64,000 nucleotides of DNA, taken from assembly GCF_019039055.1 (NCBI RefSeq), contig NZ_JAHOPB010000004.1:1-64000 (forward strand), read 5' to 3'. The notes beneath the pieces are model-generated. The model was not told the origin of the DNA and made no database searches. It saw nothing but the letters and a program-made list of their open reading frames with translations. Positions 24,767 through 32,868 of this stretch are shown in pieces; position 1 is the stretch's first letter; the number at the start of each line of letters is the position of its first letter. Position numbers and translations under genes: made by a program. This DNA comes from Reyranella humidisoli. GTDB lineage: Bacteria; Pseudomonadota; Alphaproteobacteria; Reyranellales; Reyranellaceae.

Positions 24767-25225
24767 CTGAATCTTCTGCATTTCCTGGCAGTCGCCGTCA
24801 TGGCGGCGTGCCTTTACGTGTCCGTACCGGAATGGCAGGGGCGGGCGCGGTCGAGAAGCCTGCTGCTCGTGCCACCGGTCCTGGCCTTCATTTGCGCCTA
24901 CATCATGATGGGGTTCGTGACGCCGGAGAATCGCGAGCCGTGGCTGCTGCGCTCGGCACTGGTTGCCGGTCTTGCGCTGGGCCTCGTGCGCGGCTTTCTC
25001 CTGAAGGCCGACGTCGACAATTACGGGCTGACGCGACTGCCCGGCGCGCGCGACGGGATGCTCGTCACCCTGGTCATCGCCGCCGCGATGGCCGTCGCCA
25101 TCTTCGCGCCGCTGGTCGCCGGCCCGGCATCGGCCTGGGTGCCGTATGCCACCAGCCTCGCCGGCTTCGGCGCGACCTACCTGTCCGGTCGCGCCGTCGT
25201 GGTCTATCTGCGCACGCGTTCCTAG
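24767..25225 (+). CDS. Hypothetical four-helix membrane protein
   Basis: About 152 residues with four or five hydrophobic segments (FLAVAVMAACLYVSV, LVPPVLAFICAYIMMGFV, SALVAGLALGLVRGFLL, MLVTLVIAAAMAVAIFAPLVAG). It resembles DUF1453/CcdC-like small membrane proteins only vaguely. The first ATG in frame is 24800, inside helix 1. CTG 24767, 6 bases after GGGGGAG, would complete that helix and is preceded in frame by a stop, so I infer CTG as the start. The 3' end converges on the deacylase gene. Confidence 0.65.
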   Translation: MNLLHFLAVAVMAACLYVSVPEWQGRARSRSLLLVPPVLAFICAYIMMGFVTPENREPWLLRSALVAGLALGLVRGFLLKADVDNYGLTRLPGARDGMLVTLVIAAAMAVAIFAPLVAGPASAWVPYATSLAGFGATYLSGRAVVVYLRTRS

Positions 25226-26911
25226 CTAGGCTGCGAACGAGCGCAGGACCTTGCCCGGCCGAGAGGCCGGGTCGGCGCAGAAGCCCTTCTCGTCGGCGGC
25301 CCTGGCGCCGTTGATCCAGACGCCGTGCAGGCCGATCGCGCCCGCGGTGAGGCGCGCCGCCCCGGCCGGCAGGTCGTGCGCCCGGCGCTTGGGGCCGCGC
25401 GCGACCGTCTTCGGGTCGAACAGCATCAGGTCGGCGGCCAGACCCTCGCGCAGAAAGCCGCGATCCTGGATGCCGAACAGCTTGGCCGGCTGGCCGGTCA
25501 GGCGATGCACCGCCTGCGGCAGGTCGAGCACGCCGAGGTCGCGGCTCCAGTGGCCCATCAAGTGAAGCCCAAAGCCCGCGTCGCAGAAGAAGGTGAGATG
25601 CGCGCCGGCGTCGCTCAGCGAGATGTGGGTGTTGGGATCGGCTAGGATACGACCGACCTCCTTGTCGTCGTTGTGCAGGAGCTGCGCCACGAACATCGTG
25701 TCGAGGTTCTCCGACAGGGCGAAGTCGAGGATGAAGTCGAGAGGCTCCTTGCCTGCTTGTTTGGCGAGTTGGGCCAGCGTCGCGCCTTCCATCGCGCGGT
25801 TCTCGTCCTTCGCGGTCTCGACAACGAACAGCTTGTCCCATTCGCCGTTGAACAGCAGCCGGCCGCGCTTGGCCTGCAGTTCCTCGCGCACGGAGGCGCG
25901 CCATGCCGGATCGCGGTAGATCTTCTTGAGTTCGGCAGGATCGTGCGCCGCCATCGCTGGCTTCCAAGCCTGCATGCTCTCGAACAGGTACGGGCTGTGG
26001 AAGGTGAAATCCATGCTGAGTGGACAGCACGAGGTCTGCGCCACCAGCTCGCGGCCGCGGGCACGCGCTTCGTTCACCTGGTTGAGCGTGGTGAACGCGG
26101 CTTCGGGGTTGGTGTTCGAATGGAACAGCGCGGCGATCACCACCGGGCGGTTGGCTTCGGCGGCGATCTCCTCGAGATAGGGGATCGTGGTCGTGCGGCC
26201 CTTGGTCAGCATGTAGACGCCGGTGCCGCCCTGGCCCATCGCCTTCACCAGCGTGCGCAGCTCGTGGTCGTCGGCGAGGCGCGACGGCATCGGCGTCCCG
26301 CCCTCGCCATTGTGCGCCTCCGAAGTCGAGGAAGCGAAGCCGATGGCGCCGGCTTTCATCGCCTCGCGCACCAGGTCGGCCATCTTCGAGACCTCGGCCT
26401 CGGTGGCGGCGCGCTCGGTGGCGTCGGTGCCCATAACGAAGGTGCGGATGGCGGAGTGGCCGGCGAAGCAGGCGACGTTGGGACCGACGCCGTTCTTCTC
26501 CAGCATGTCGAGATATTGCGGGAAGCTCTCGAAGCCCCAGTTGATGCCGGCGCGCAGCGCGTCGAGCGACATGCCCTCGACATGGGTGAGATGGCGCATG
26601 GTGAGGTCGCGGTCGGCCGGCTTGCAGGGCGCGATCGTGAAGCCGCAATTGCCGAGGATTGCCGTGGTGACGCCCAGCGCCGGCGAGGGATCGACGAACG
26701 GGTCCCAGGTGATCTGCGCGTCGTAGTGGGTGTGGCCGTCGATGATGCCCGGAGCCAGTGCGAGCCCGTCGGCCTTTACGGTTTCCCGGGCGGCGCCGAG
26801 ATTCGGCCCGATGGCGGCGATTTTCCCGTCCCGCACGCCGAGGTCGCCGTGGACCGGCTTGGCCCCCGAGCCGTCGTGGATTTCCGCATCCTTGATGACC
26901 AGGTCGAACAT
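25226..26911 (-). CDS. N-acyl-D-amino-acid deacylase family amidohydrolase
   Basis: A 561-residue amidohydrolase that releases acyl groups from N-acyl-D-amino acids, or related amides. The metal motif is DGHTHYDAQ (H60, H62), preceded by the beta-sandwich start DLVIKDAEIHDGSG. Other family signatures are LGNCGFTIAPC, GFASSTSEAHNG, the NPEAAF region and LSDAGAHLTFFCDAGFG near the C-terminus (Asp ligand). GGAGGAAACAA precedes ATG 26911. Divergent from the Bug receptor gene with 60 bases between starts, so a shared substrate is plausible. Confidence 0.9.
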   Translation of the reverse strand: MFDLVIKDAEIHDGSGAKPVHGDLGVRDGKIAAIGPNLGAARETVKADGLALAPGIIDGHTHYDAQITWDPFVDPSPALGVTTAILGNCGFTIAPCKPADRDLTMRHLTHVEGMSLDALRAGINWGFESFPQYLDMLEKNGVGPNVACFAGHSAIRTFVMGTDATERAATEAEVSKMADLVREAMKAGAIGFASSTSEAHNGEGGTPMPSRLADDHELRTLVKAMGQGGTGVYMLTKGRTTTIPYLEEIAAEANRPVVIAALFHSNTNPEAAFTTLNQVNEARARGRELVAQTSCCPLSMDFTFHSPYLFESMQAWKPAMAAHDPAELKKIYRDPAWRASVREELQAKRGRLLFNGEWDKLFVVETAKDENRAMEGATLAQLAKQAGKEPLDFILDFALSENLDTMFVAQLLHNDDKEVGRILADPNTHISLSDAGAHLTFFCDAGFGLHLMGHWSRDLGVLDLPQAVHRLTGQPAKLFGIQDRGFLREGLAADLMLFDPKTVARGPKRRAHDLPAGAARLTAGAIGLHGVWINGARAADEKGFCADPASRPGKVLRSFAA

Positions 26912-26971
26912 GTTTGTTTCCTCCGGAAAGAACCCTAGTCTTTGGCCAAGGAAATGGAACGGGAGGATTGC

Positions 26972-27940
26972 ATGTCTGGCATGACGCGCCGCGGATTGGT
27001 GGCGGCAGGAGTGGCGCTTGGCTTGGCGCCGGCGGTGGTACGCGCCCAGGAATTTCCCACCAAGCAGGTTCGCGTAGTGGTTCCCTATCCGGCGGGCGGC
27101 GGTACCGACCTGGTGGCACGGTTGGTGATCCCGCGCCTGGCGGACCGCTGGAAGCAGACCGTCATCATCGACAACAAGGGCGGGGCGAGCGGCATCCTGG
27201 GCAGCGAGATCGTCGCCAAGTCTCCCCCCGACGGCTACACGCTGCTGGTCACGACCAGCGCCCACACGATCAATCCCTTCACCACGAAGGTGCTGCCATA
27301 CCACACCGAACGCGACTTCACGCCGGTCACGCCGCTGGTCCAGGGCGCGATCGCGCTGGTCGGCTCGCCCAAGGCCGGCATGGACACGATGGAAAAGTTC
27401 ATGACCGCGGCGCGGGCCAATCCGGGCAAGTACCAGTTCGGCAGCACCGAGAATACGACCCGCATGGTGGGCGAGCTGTTCCGGGTGAAGAGCGGCCTGA
27501 AGATCGAGAACGTGGCCTACAAGGGCGCGGCCCCCATGATGCAGGAACTGGCCGGCGGCCATATCCCGGTCGGCCTGACCAGCCCGCTCACGGTGATGGC
27601 GCATCATCGCGCCGGCACGCTGCGCATGCTGGCGGTGAGCGGCAACAAGCGCTTGCCGGGTCTCGAGGACATTCCGACCATGGCGGAGGCCGGCGTGCCG
27701 GGCGTCGACACGCTCGCCTGGTTCTCGCTGTTCGGGCCGGGCAAGATGTCGCCCGCGCTTGCCAACCGCATGCGCGACGATGTGGTGGCGGTCCTGGCCG
27801 AGCCCGAGATGCAGGCCAAGATCCGCGACCTGTCGAGCCTGCCCGGCGGCGAGTCGCCCGACGCCTTCGCCCAGCGCATCAGGAACGAGCTGGTGACCTG
27901 GAAGGAAGTGGCCAAGCTGGCAGGTATCGAACCGGAGTAA
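26972..27940 (+). CDS. Bug family (tripartite tricarboxylate transporter) solute receptor
   Basis: A 322-residue periplasmic receptor. The Tat-like leader is MTRRGLVAAGVALGLAPAVVRAQ, with a twin Arg followed by hydrophobic residues. Family signatures are VRVVVPYPAGGGTDLVAR and VIIDNKGGASGILGSEIVAKSPPDGYTLL. Bug proteins bind small carboxylates for TctAB-type carriers, but tctA and tctB are not here, as is common for this expanded family. Ribosome site GGGAGG lies 5 bases before ATG 26972. An upstream ATG 26942 would give an atypical N-terminus. Confidence 0.92.
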   Translation: MSGMTRRGLVAAGVALGLAPAVVRAQEFPTKQVRVVVPYPAGGGTDLVARLVIPRLADRWKQTVIIDNKGGASGILGSEIVAKSPPDGYTLLVTTSAHTINPFTTKVLPYHTERDFTPVTPLVQGAIALVGSPKAGMDTMEKFMTAARANPGKYQFGSTENTTRMVGELFRVKSGLKIENVAYKGAAPMMQELAGGHIPVGLTSPLTVMAHHRAGTLRMLAVSGNKRLPGLEDIPTMAEAGVPGVDTLAWFSLFGPGKMSPALANRMRDDVVAVLAEPEMQAKIRDLSSLPGGESPDAFAQRIRNELVTWKEVAKLAGIEPE

Positions 27941-27977
27941 CGTCGAAGGGGCCGCCGCCCGACACGCGATACGTTGC

Positions 27978-28871
27978 CTACGTCGAATAGTGTCTTTCGG
28001 CGTCGAGCGAGCGACACAGCCAGTCGGCGAAAGTCACGAGCGACGGATCGCCGGCGAAGCGAACGTCGTACTGCAGCGTGAAGTGCCGGCGCGTCGGCCG
28101 CCGGGCCGGATGGGCGATGGCGATACGGCCAGCCTTGAGATCGGGCCCGAGCAGCTCCTCGATGGCGATGCCCAGCCCGAGATCGGCGACGACCGCCTCC
28201 AGTGTCTGGCTGGCGCTTTCGAAGGTGCTGCCGCCGCGGACCGGCACGGCCAGGAAGCCGGCATGATCCAGCCAGCGCCGCCAGTCCTCCGAACGCGGTC
28301 TCGTATGGAGCAGCGGTACGCGCGCGAAATCGACCGGCCCCTTGCGGAGCCGCGATGTCGCGGCGACCGCCACGGTCGTGATCGGCATCAGGGGCCGCAC
28401 GACCAGACCCGACTGGCGTCCGATGCCCGAGACGGCGATCACCGCGTCGAAGCGGCTGGGCAGCAGGTCGAGCGGGTTCGTGCTTGCATGGAAGTCGACC
28501 CCGAGTTCGGGAAGATCGCGGCGCAGACGCGCCAGGATCGGCAACAGCGCCCGCGACAGGAAATGGCCGTAGACACCGATGGAGAGCTGCCGGTAGTGGC
28601 GCAGCCTCACGCCCGCGGCCGCCTCCTCGAGACGGTCGAGCGCTTCGCGCGTTCCTTCCGCCAGTGACTGGCCGACCGGCGTCAGCTCGAGCCCGGTGGC
28701 GCGCCGCACGAACAGGGAGGCCTGAAGGTTTTCCTCGAGCGTCCGCACGTGCCGGCTGACCGCGCCGGGCGTGACGTTCAGCTCGCGTGCGGCATGGGTG
28801 ATCGATAGGTGTCGCGCGGCGGCCTCGAAGGCCCGGACGGCGTGAAGGGGAGGCAATCGGCGGGTGCTCAT
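27978..28871 (-). CDS. LysR family regulator (GcvA-like)
   Basis: A 297-residue transcription factor. The helix-turn-helix is LSITHAARELNVTPGAVSRHVRTLEENL at about 22-50; the first line PPLHAVRAFEAAARH is typical of the GcvA/AmpR subgroup. The C-terminal co-inducer domain follows from about 90. It is divergent from the acyl-CoA dehydrogenase gene, with 76 bases between start codons, and is likely to regulate it and itself. Confidence 0.92.
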   Translation of the reverse strand: MSTRRLPPLHAVRAFEAAARHLSITHAARELNVTPGAVSRHVRTLEENLQASLFVRRATGLELTPVGQSLAEGTREALDRLEEAAAGVRLRHYRQLSIGVYGHFLSRALLPILARLRRDLPELGVDFHASTNPLDLLPSRFDAVIAVSGIGRQSGLVVRPLMPITTVAVAATSRLRKGPVDFARVPLLHTRPRSEDWRRWLDHAGFLAVPVRGGSTFESASQTLEAVVADLGLGIAIEELLGPDLKAGRIAIAHPARRPTRRHFTLQYDVRFAGDPSLVTFADWLCRSLDAERHYST

Positions 28872-28947
28872 GGTGTTGAGTATCAGTCAAAATGCTTGGA
28901 AAAGTAATCGTTTGAGAGTGCGCAGGACTCCACGCATCCTCGCCCCC

Positions 28948-31653
28948 ATGAATGACCTTTCTCCCATCGCCTCCACCCCGACGCTTCCGGCCTCGCTCGC
29001 CGGGCGCGCGGCCGTTGCCCAACGTTCCGAACACATCGCGCCGGATTGCAGCGGGCTGAACTTCTTTGCGATCGATCGCAGTCTGCGCGACCTGCTCGGT
29101 CTCTATATGGAGGGGCCGCTGCTGGCCCATCTGACCAAGCCCCTGAACGAGCTGGGAGAGCTTGCCGGCGGGCGCCTCAACCAGCTCGCCGACCTTGCCG
29201 ACAAGCATCCGCCGGTGCTGCACCCGCGCGACCGGTTCGGCCGCGACGAGGAGTGGATCGAGGTCCATCCGGCCTACGACGAGATCCGACGCATTGCGTT
29301 CGCGCGCTTCGGCATGCATGCCATGACGCATCGGCCTGGCGTACTGGGCTGGCACGACAAGCTGCCGATCCTCGCCAAGCAGGCCTTCTTCTATCTCTTC
29401 TCCCAGGCCGAGTTCGGCGTGCTGTGCCCGGTCAACCTGACCGACTGCACGTCCGACCTGCTCGAACGCTACGGCAGCGAGGCGCTGAAGGCGCGCTATC
29501 TCGACCGCATGCTGACGCAGGACATGGACCGGCTGCTCTACGGCGCGCAGTTCATGACCGAGAAGATCGGCGGCTCCGACGCGGGCGCCGCCGAGCTGAC
29601 GGCGGTGCGCGACGGCGAGCACTGGCGACTCTATGGCGAGAAGTGGTTCTGCTCCAACGCCGACGGCGATGTCGCCGTGCTGCTGGCGCGTCCCGAAGGC
29701 GCGCGGGAGGGCAGCCGCGGCCTCGGTCTCTTCCTGATGCCGAAGACCCTGCCGGACGGCTCGCGTAACGACTATCGGATCGTGCGGCTGAAGGACAAGC
29801 TCGGCAGCAAGTCGATGCCGAGCGGCGAGATCGTCTTCAGCGGCGCCGTCGCCTACCAGCTCGGGGCCATCGATCGCGGCATGAAGCAGATGCTGGAGAT
29901 GGTCAATCCCAGCCGCGTCTCCCATCTCACGCGCGCCGCTGGCATGATGCGGCGCTGCCTCAACGAATCGATGCAGGTGGCGCATCACCGCAATGCCTTC
30001 GGCAGGCGGGTGATCGATCATCCGCTGATGCGCCGCCAGCTCGTGAAGATGATGATCAAGACCGAGCAGGCGCTGTCGGCACTCATGCTGACGACCGCCA
30101 TGATGGGGCGGGTCGACGACCCGGTGGCTGCGAAGGTGGTGCGCATCCTCACGCCGATCGGCAAGTACCGCGCGTCGCGCGACAATATCGCCGTCGCCAC
30201 GGCGGCGATGGAGGCGCGCGGCGGCAATGGCTACATCGAGGACTGGCCGAACGCCCGGCTGGTGCGCGACGCCCATCTCGGCGTGATCTGGGACGGCACG
30301 TCCAGCGTCAACGCCCTCGACGTCATCCAGCGGGCGGTCGGCAAGGAGCGCGCGCATGTCCAGCTGGGCGAGGCGCTGGGCGAGCGGCTGGCCGATACGC
30401 GCGGTCTGCCCGGCCAGTTCCGGACGCGGCTCGAGACGACGCTGGCGCAGGCCCTGCGCTTTGCCGAGGAAGTCGCCGACACGCCGTCGAAGGAGCGCTT
30501 CAGCCGGGTCGCTGCGAGTGCGCTCTATCATGTCACCACCGCGGTGCTGATGGCCCACGAAGGCGCCCGTCTCGGCCCAGGCGGCGGCGATGCGCGGCGC
30601 ATGATGATGGCACGTTTCGTCCTGGAGCATCGGCTGTCGGACCGGCCCAAGCTCGCCGCCGACGGAGGCGGCTGGGAGGAGGCCGCGAACTCGGCGTTGC
30701 TCGACGAGGCACCGCTCTCGCTCGACCGGGTATCCTCGCTGCTCACGACCTGGCGGGCAGGGCGCGCGCCATCTTCCCAATGGCGCTCCCGCCGGGCCGG
30801 TGGGAAGATCACGCGTCATGCCGGTGGCCCGTCCCGATCCTGCGCCGCGGACTTATCCCGCCTCGGTCTCCCTGCACCGCAGGACAGACGGCGGCCCTGC
30901 CGTGGCGGCCGGAACTTCGTCCATCGCCGATGTCGAAAGCTGGCTGTTGACCGACGCGCTCGGCGAAGAGGATGTCCTGCCGTTCTTCGAGCAGTTGTGC
31001 TGGCGCCTCGTCGCGGCGGGCCTGCCGCTCGATCGGGCCAGCCTGCATGTCGGGACGCTGCATCCCCAGCTCTATGGCTTTGGCTGGAACTGGAACCGCG
31101 TCGACGGGCTGTGCGACGAGGTCAGGGTGGCCGAGGCGGCGCTGGCCAACGATGCCTACCGGCGCAATCCGCTGTTCCACGTGATCGAGAAGGGCGAGGC
31201 TTTCAGGGGCCGGACCGGCGATGCCGCACAGCGCTACCCGCTGATGGCCGAACTGGCGCTGCAGGGCTACGTCGACTATGCCGCCATCCCCTTGCGCGCG
31301 GGCGGCGCCTATCACAACGCCGCGACGGTGGCGACGAAGCGCGCCGGTGGCTTCTCCGAAGCCCAGTTCGGGGAACTCACGCGGCTCCTGCGGCTGGCCG
31401 CGCTTCACGTCGAGCGGCACATTGCGCTCAGGATCGCCGCCAATGTCCTGGACACCTATCTCGGCGCGGCCGCCGGCGGGCGGGTGCTGCGCGGCTCGAT
31501 CAAGCGCGGTGCCGGCGAGCCGATCCGGGCCATCATCTGGGCATCGGACCTGCGCGGCTTCACCGATCTCGCCGACCGTCTCGACGGCCCCGACATGATC
31601 GCCCTGCTGAACGGCTACTTCGAGTGTCTCGCCGGCGCGGTCCTGGCGCATGA
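28948..31653 (+). CDS. Acyl-CoA dehydrogenase (AidB-like) with lost stop codon
   Basis: The recognisable enzyme spans about residues 1-605 (to near 30770). It has the long N-terminal domain and FMTEKIGGSDAGA substrate/flavin loop of the AidB-like acyl-CoA dehydrogenases, then NPSRVSHLTRAAGMMRRC and EARGGNGYIEDWPNARLVRDAHLGVIWDGTSS. The chain should end near SSLLTTWRAGR, but no stop occurs until 31651. The last 280 or so codons are Arg/Gly/Ala-rich, resemble no domain and lie out of frame over the cyclase gene. Either the stop has been lost, or there is a frameshift near 30750-30830. The start is ATG 28948; an upstream ATG 28864 would overlap the LysR gene. Two hypothetical functions remain: fatty-acid oxidation or alkylation-stress protection. 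Confidence 0.75.
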   Translation: MNDLSPIASTPTLPASLAGRAAVAQRSEHIAPDCSGLNFFAIDRSLRDLLGLYMEGPLLAHLTKPLNELGELAGGRLNQLADLADKHPPVLHPRDRFGRDEEWIEVHPAYDEIRRIAFARFGMHAMTHRPGVLGWHDKLPILAKQAFFYLFSQAEFGVLCPVNLTDCTSDLLERYGSEALKARYLDRMLTQDMDRLLYGAQFMTEKIGGSDAGAAELTAVRDGEHWRLYGEKWFCSNADGDVAVLLARPEGAREGSRGLGLFLMPKTLPDGSRNDYRIVRLKDKLGSKSMPSGEIVFSGAVAYQLGAIDRGMKQMLEMVNPSRVSHLTRAAGMMRRCLNESMQVAHHRNAFGRRVIDHPLMRRQLVKMMIKTEQALSALMLTTAMMGRVDDPVAAKVVRILTPIGKYRASRDNIAVATAAMEARGGNGYIEDWPNARLVRDAHLGVIWDGTSSVNALDVIQRAVGKERAHVQLGEALGERLADTRGLPGQFRTRLETTLAQALRFAEEVADTPSKERFSRVAASALYHVTTAVLMAHEGARLGPGGGDARRMMMARFVLEHRLSDRPKLAADGGGWEEAANSALLDEAPLSLDRVSSLLTTWRAGRAPSSQWRSRRAGGKITRHAGGPSRSCAADLSRLGLPAPQDRRRPCRGGRNFVHRRCRKLAVDRRARRRGCPAVLRAVVLAPRRGGPAARSGQPACRDAASPALWLWLELEPRRRAVRRGQGGRGGAGQRCLPAQSAVPRDREGRGFQGPDRRCRTALPADGRTGAAGLRRLCRHPLARGRRLSQRRDGGDEARRWLLRSPVRGTHAAPAAGRASRRAAHCAQDRRQCPGHLSRRGRRRAGAARLDQARCRRADPGHHLGIGPARLHRSRRPSRRPRHDRPAERLLRVSRRRGPGA

Positions 31654-32086
31654 CGGCGAGGTGCTGAAGTTCATCGGCGACGGGCTTCTGGCGGTGTTTC
31701 CCTATTCGGCGTTTGCCGATCAAAGGGCCACAGCCGCGGCGGCGCTGGCGGCGGCGGAGAGCGCGCTTCAGGCGATAGAGCGCCTCAATGGCGATCCGCA
31801 GGCTTTCGCGGATATCCCCGGCTGGCGACCCTTGCGAACCGGGATCGCCCTGCACGACGGCGAAGTGTTCTTCGGCAATGTCGGTGCGCCCGAGCGGCTT
31901 GATTTCACGGTCATCGGTCGGGCCGTCAATGCCGCCAGCCGCGTCGAGGCGTTCAGCAAGTCGGTAGGGCGCTCCATCGTCATTACGGAGCCCGTGATGC
32001 GCCTTCTGGACCGGCCGCTCGTACCGCTGGGTGAGCACGAACTGCGCGGCCTCGCCGCTCCCATCTCGATCTATGGTGTGCCATGA
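30818..32086 (+). CDS. Adenylate/guanylate cyclase, class III
   Basis: A 422-residue cyclase making cAMP or cGMP. The N-terminal half (about 25-220) is a sensory domain seen in many rhizobial cyclases (LPLDRASLHVGTLHPQLYGFGWNW). The catalytic domain follows from about 240: WASDLRGFTDLA with the first metal Asp, EVLKFIGDGLLAVFP with Lys and the second metal Asp, RTGIALHDGEVFFGNVG and FTVIGRAVNAASRVEAFSK. No membrane helices, so cytoplasmic. Start ATG 30818; GTG 30800 is 6 codons upstream. The upstream dehydrogenase frame runs over its first 830 bases. Its stop overlaps the hydrolase gene (ATGA). Confidence 0.9.
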   Translation: MPVARPDPAPRTYPASVSLHRRTDGGPAVAAGTSSIADVESWLLTDALGEEDVLPFFEQLCWRLVAAGLPLDRASLHVGTLHPQLYGFGWNWNRVDGLCDEVRVAEAALANDAYRRNPLFHVIEKGEAFRGRTGDAAQRYPLMAELALQGYVDYAAIPLRAGGAYHNAATVATKRAGGFSEAQFGELTRLLRLAALHVERHIALRIAANVLDTYLGAAAGGRVLRGSIKRGAGEPIRAIIWASDLRGFTDLADRLDGPDMIALLNGYFECLAGAVLAHDGEVLKFIGDGLLAVFPYSAFADQRATAAAALAAAESALQAIERLNGDPQAFADIPGWRPLRTGIALHDGEVFFGNVGAPERLDFTVIGRAVNAASRVEAFSKSVGRSIVITEPVMRLLDRPLVPLGEHELRGLAAPISIYGVP

Positions 32087-32868
32087 AACGCTGGGGCGTG
32101 ATCCTGTTCGTCCTGCTGTTTGCCGGTCCCGCCGCCGCTCAGTCCGTCGGTTTCCCCAGCGTCACCGTCGGCAGCAGCCAGGCGGGGCCCGAGGTGAAGG
32201 GCTGGGTCTACAAGCCTTCCGGCAGCGGCCCGTTCCCCGCGATCATCCTGGCCCATAGCTGCGCCGGCACGAACGCCCACACCGACGTCTGGGGCAAGCT
32301 GCTCGTGGGCTGGGGCTATCTCGTCCTGGCGCCGGACTCCTTCGGTCCGCGCGGCACCAAGGCGGTGTGCACGACACCGGGCTTCGTGACGCCCAACATG
32401 CGCGTGGCAGACATTGCCGGCGCGCTCGACTATCTCGCAACGCGACCGGACGTAGTGAAGGGCAAGATCGGCATCATCGGCCACAGCCATGGCGGCTCGA
32501 CGGTGCTGCGCTCCACGCAGAGGAATTTCGGGCTGGCGCAGCGGGGTCTCGCCGCGGGCGTCGCCTACTATCCGGGTTGTAACCCGCAGTTCGACGGCGG
32601 CGTCGATGTGCCGGTCCTCCTGCTAGCCGGCGACAAGGACGACTGGACGCCGGCCGATCGCTGCCGGTCGCTGGTGTCGAGCCTGTCGCGCACCGGGATC
32701 GTCGCCGCGGTCTACTATCCCAACGCCTATCACAGCTTCGATTCCAGGTCCGCCGACCGCAACGTGCCGGGCGCCGCGGGCAAGCAGCACCATCTCGCCT
32801 ACGACCCCGCCGCCGCTCCTGACGCCGAGGCACGGACGAGGGCGTTCTTCGCGAAGTATCTGCGTTAG
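32083..32868 (+). CDS. Exported dienelactone-hydrolase-like alpha/beta hydrolase
   Basis: A 261-residue hydrolase with a Sec signal peptide (ILFVLLFAGPAAAQS). The nucleophile elbow is GHSHGGS near 145, a Ser instead of the Cys of true dienelactone hydrolase. The acid is in LLAGDKDDWTP near 185, and the catalytic His in YPNAYHSFDS near 220. It likely hydrolyses an ester in the periplasm. The ATGA overlap with the cyclase gene suggests co-translation. The 3' end overlaps the convergent ureohydrolase gene by 4 bases. Confidence 0.85.
   Translation: MKRWGVILFVLLFAGPAAAQSVGFPSVTVGSSQAGPEVKGWVYKPSGSGPFPAIILAHSCAGTNAHTDVWGKLLVGWGYLVLAPDSFGPRGTKAVCTTPGFVTPNMRVADIAGALDYLATRPDVVKGKIGIIGHSHGGSTVLRSTQRNFGLAQRGLAAGVAYYPGCNPQFDGGVDVPVLLLAGDKDDWTPADRCRSLVSSLSRTGIVAAVYYPNAYHSFDSRSADRNVPGAAGKQHHLAYDPAAAPDAEARTRAFFAKYLR

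Noticed and set aside
30771-30809. Inverted repeat ATCTTCCCA/TGGGAAGAT as a terminator
   Set aside because: The loop is long (about 21 bases) and no T-run follows; kept only as a note for the lost-stop junction.
27604-30819. 1071-residue minus-strand frame
   Set aside because: Runs across the LysR and acyl-CoA dehydrogenase genes in the wrong frame; no domain resemblance.
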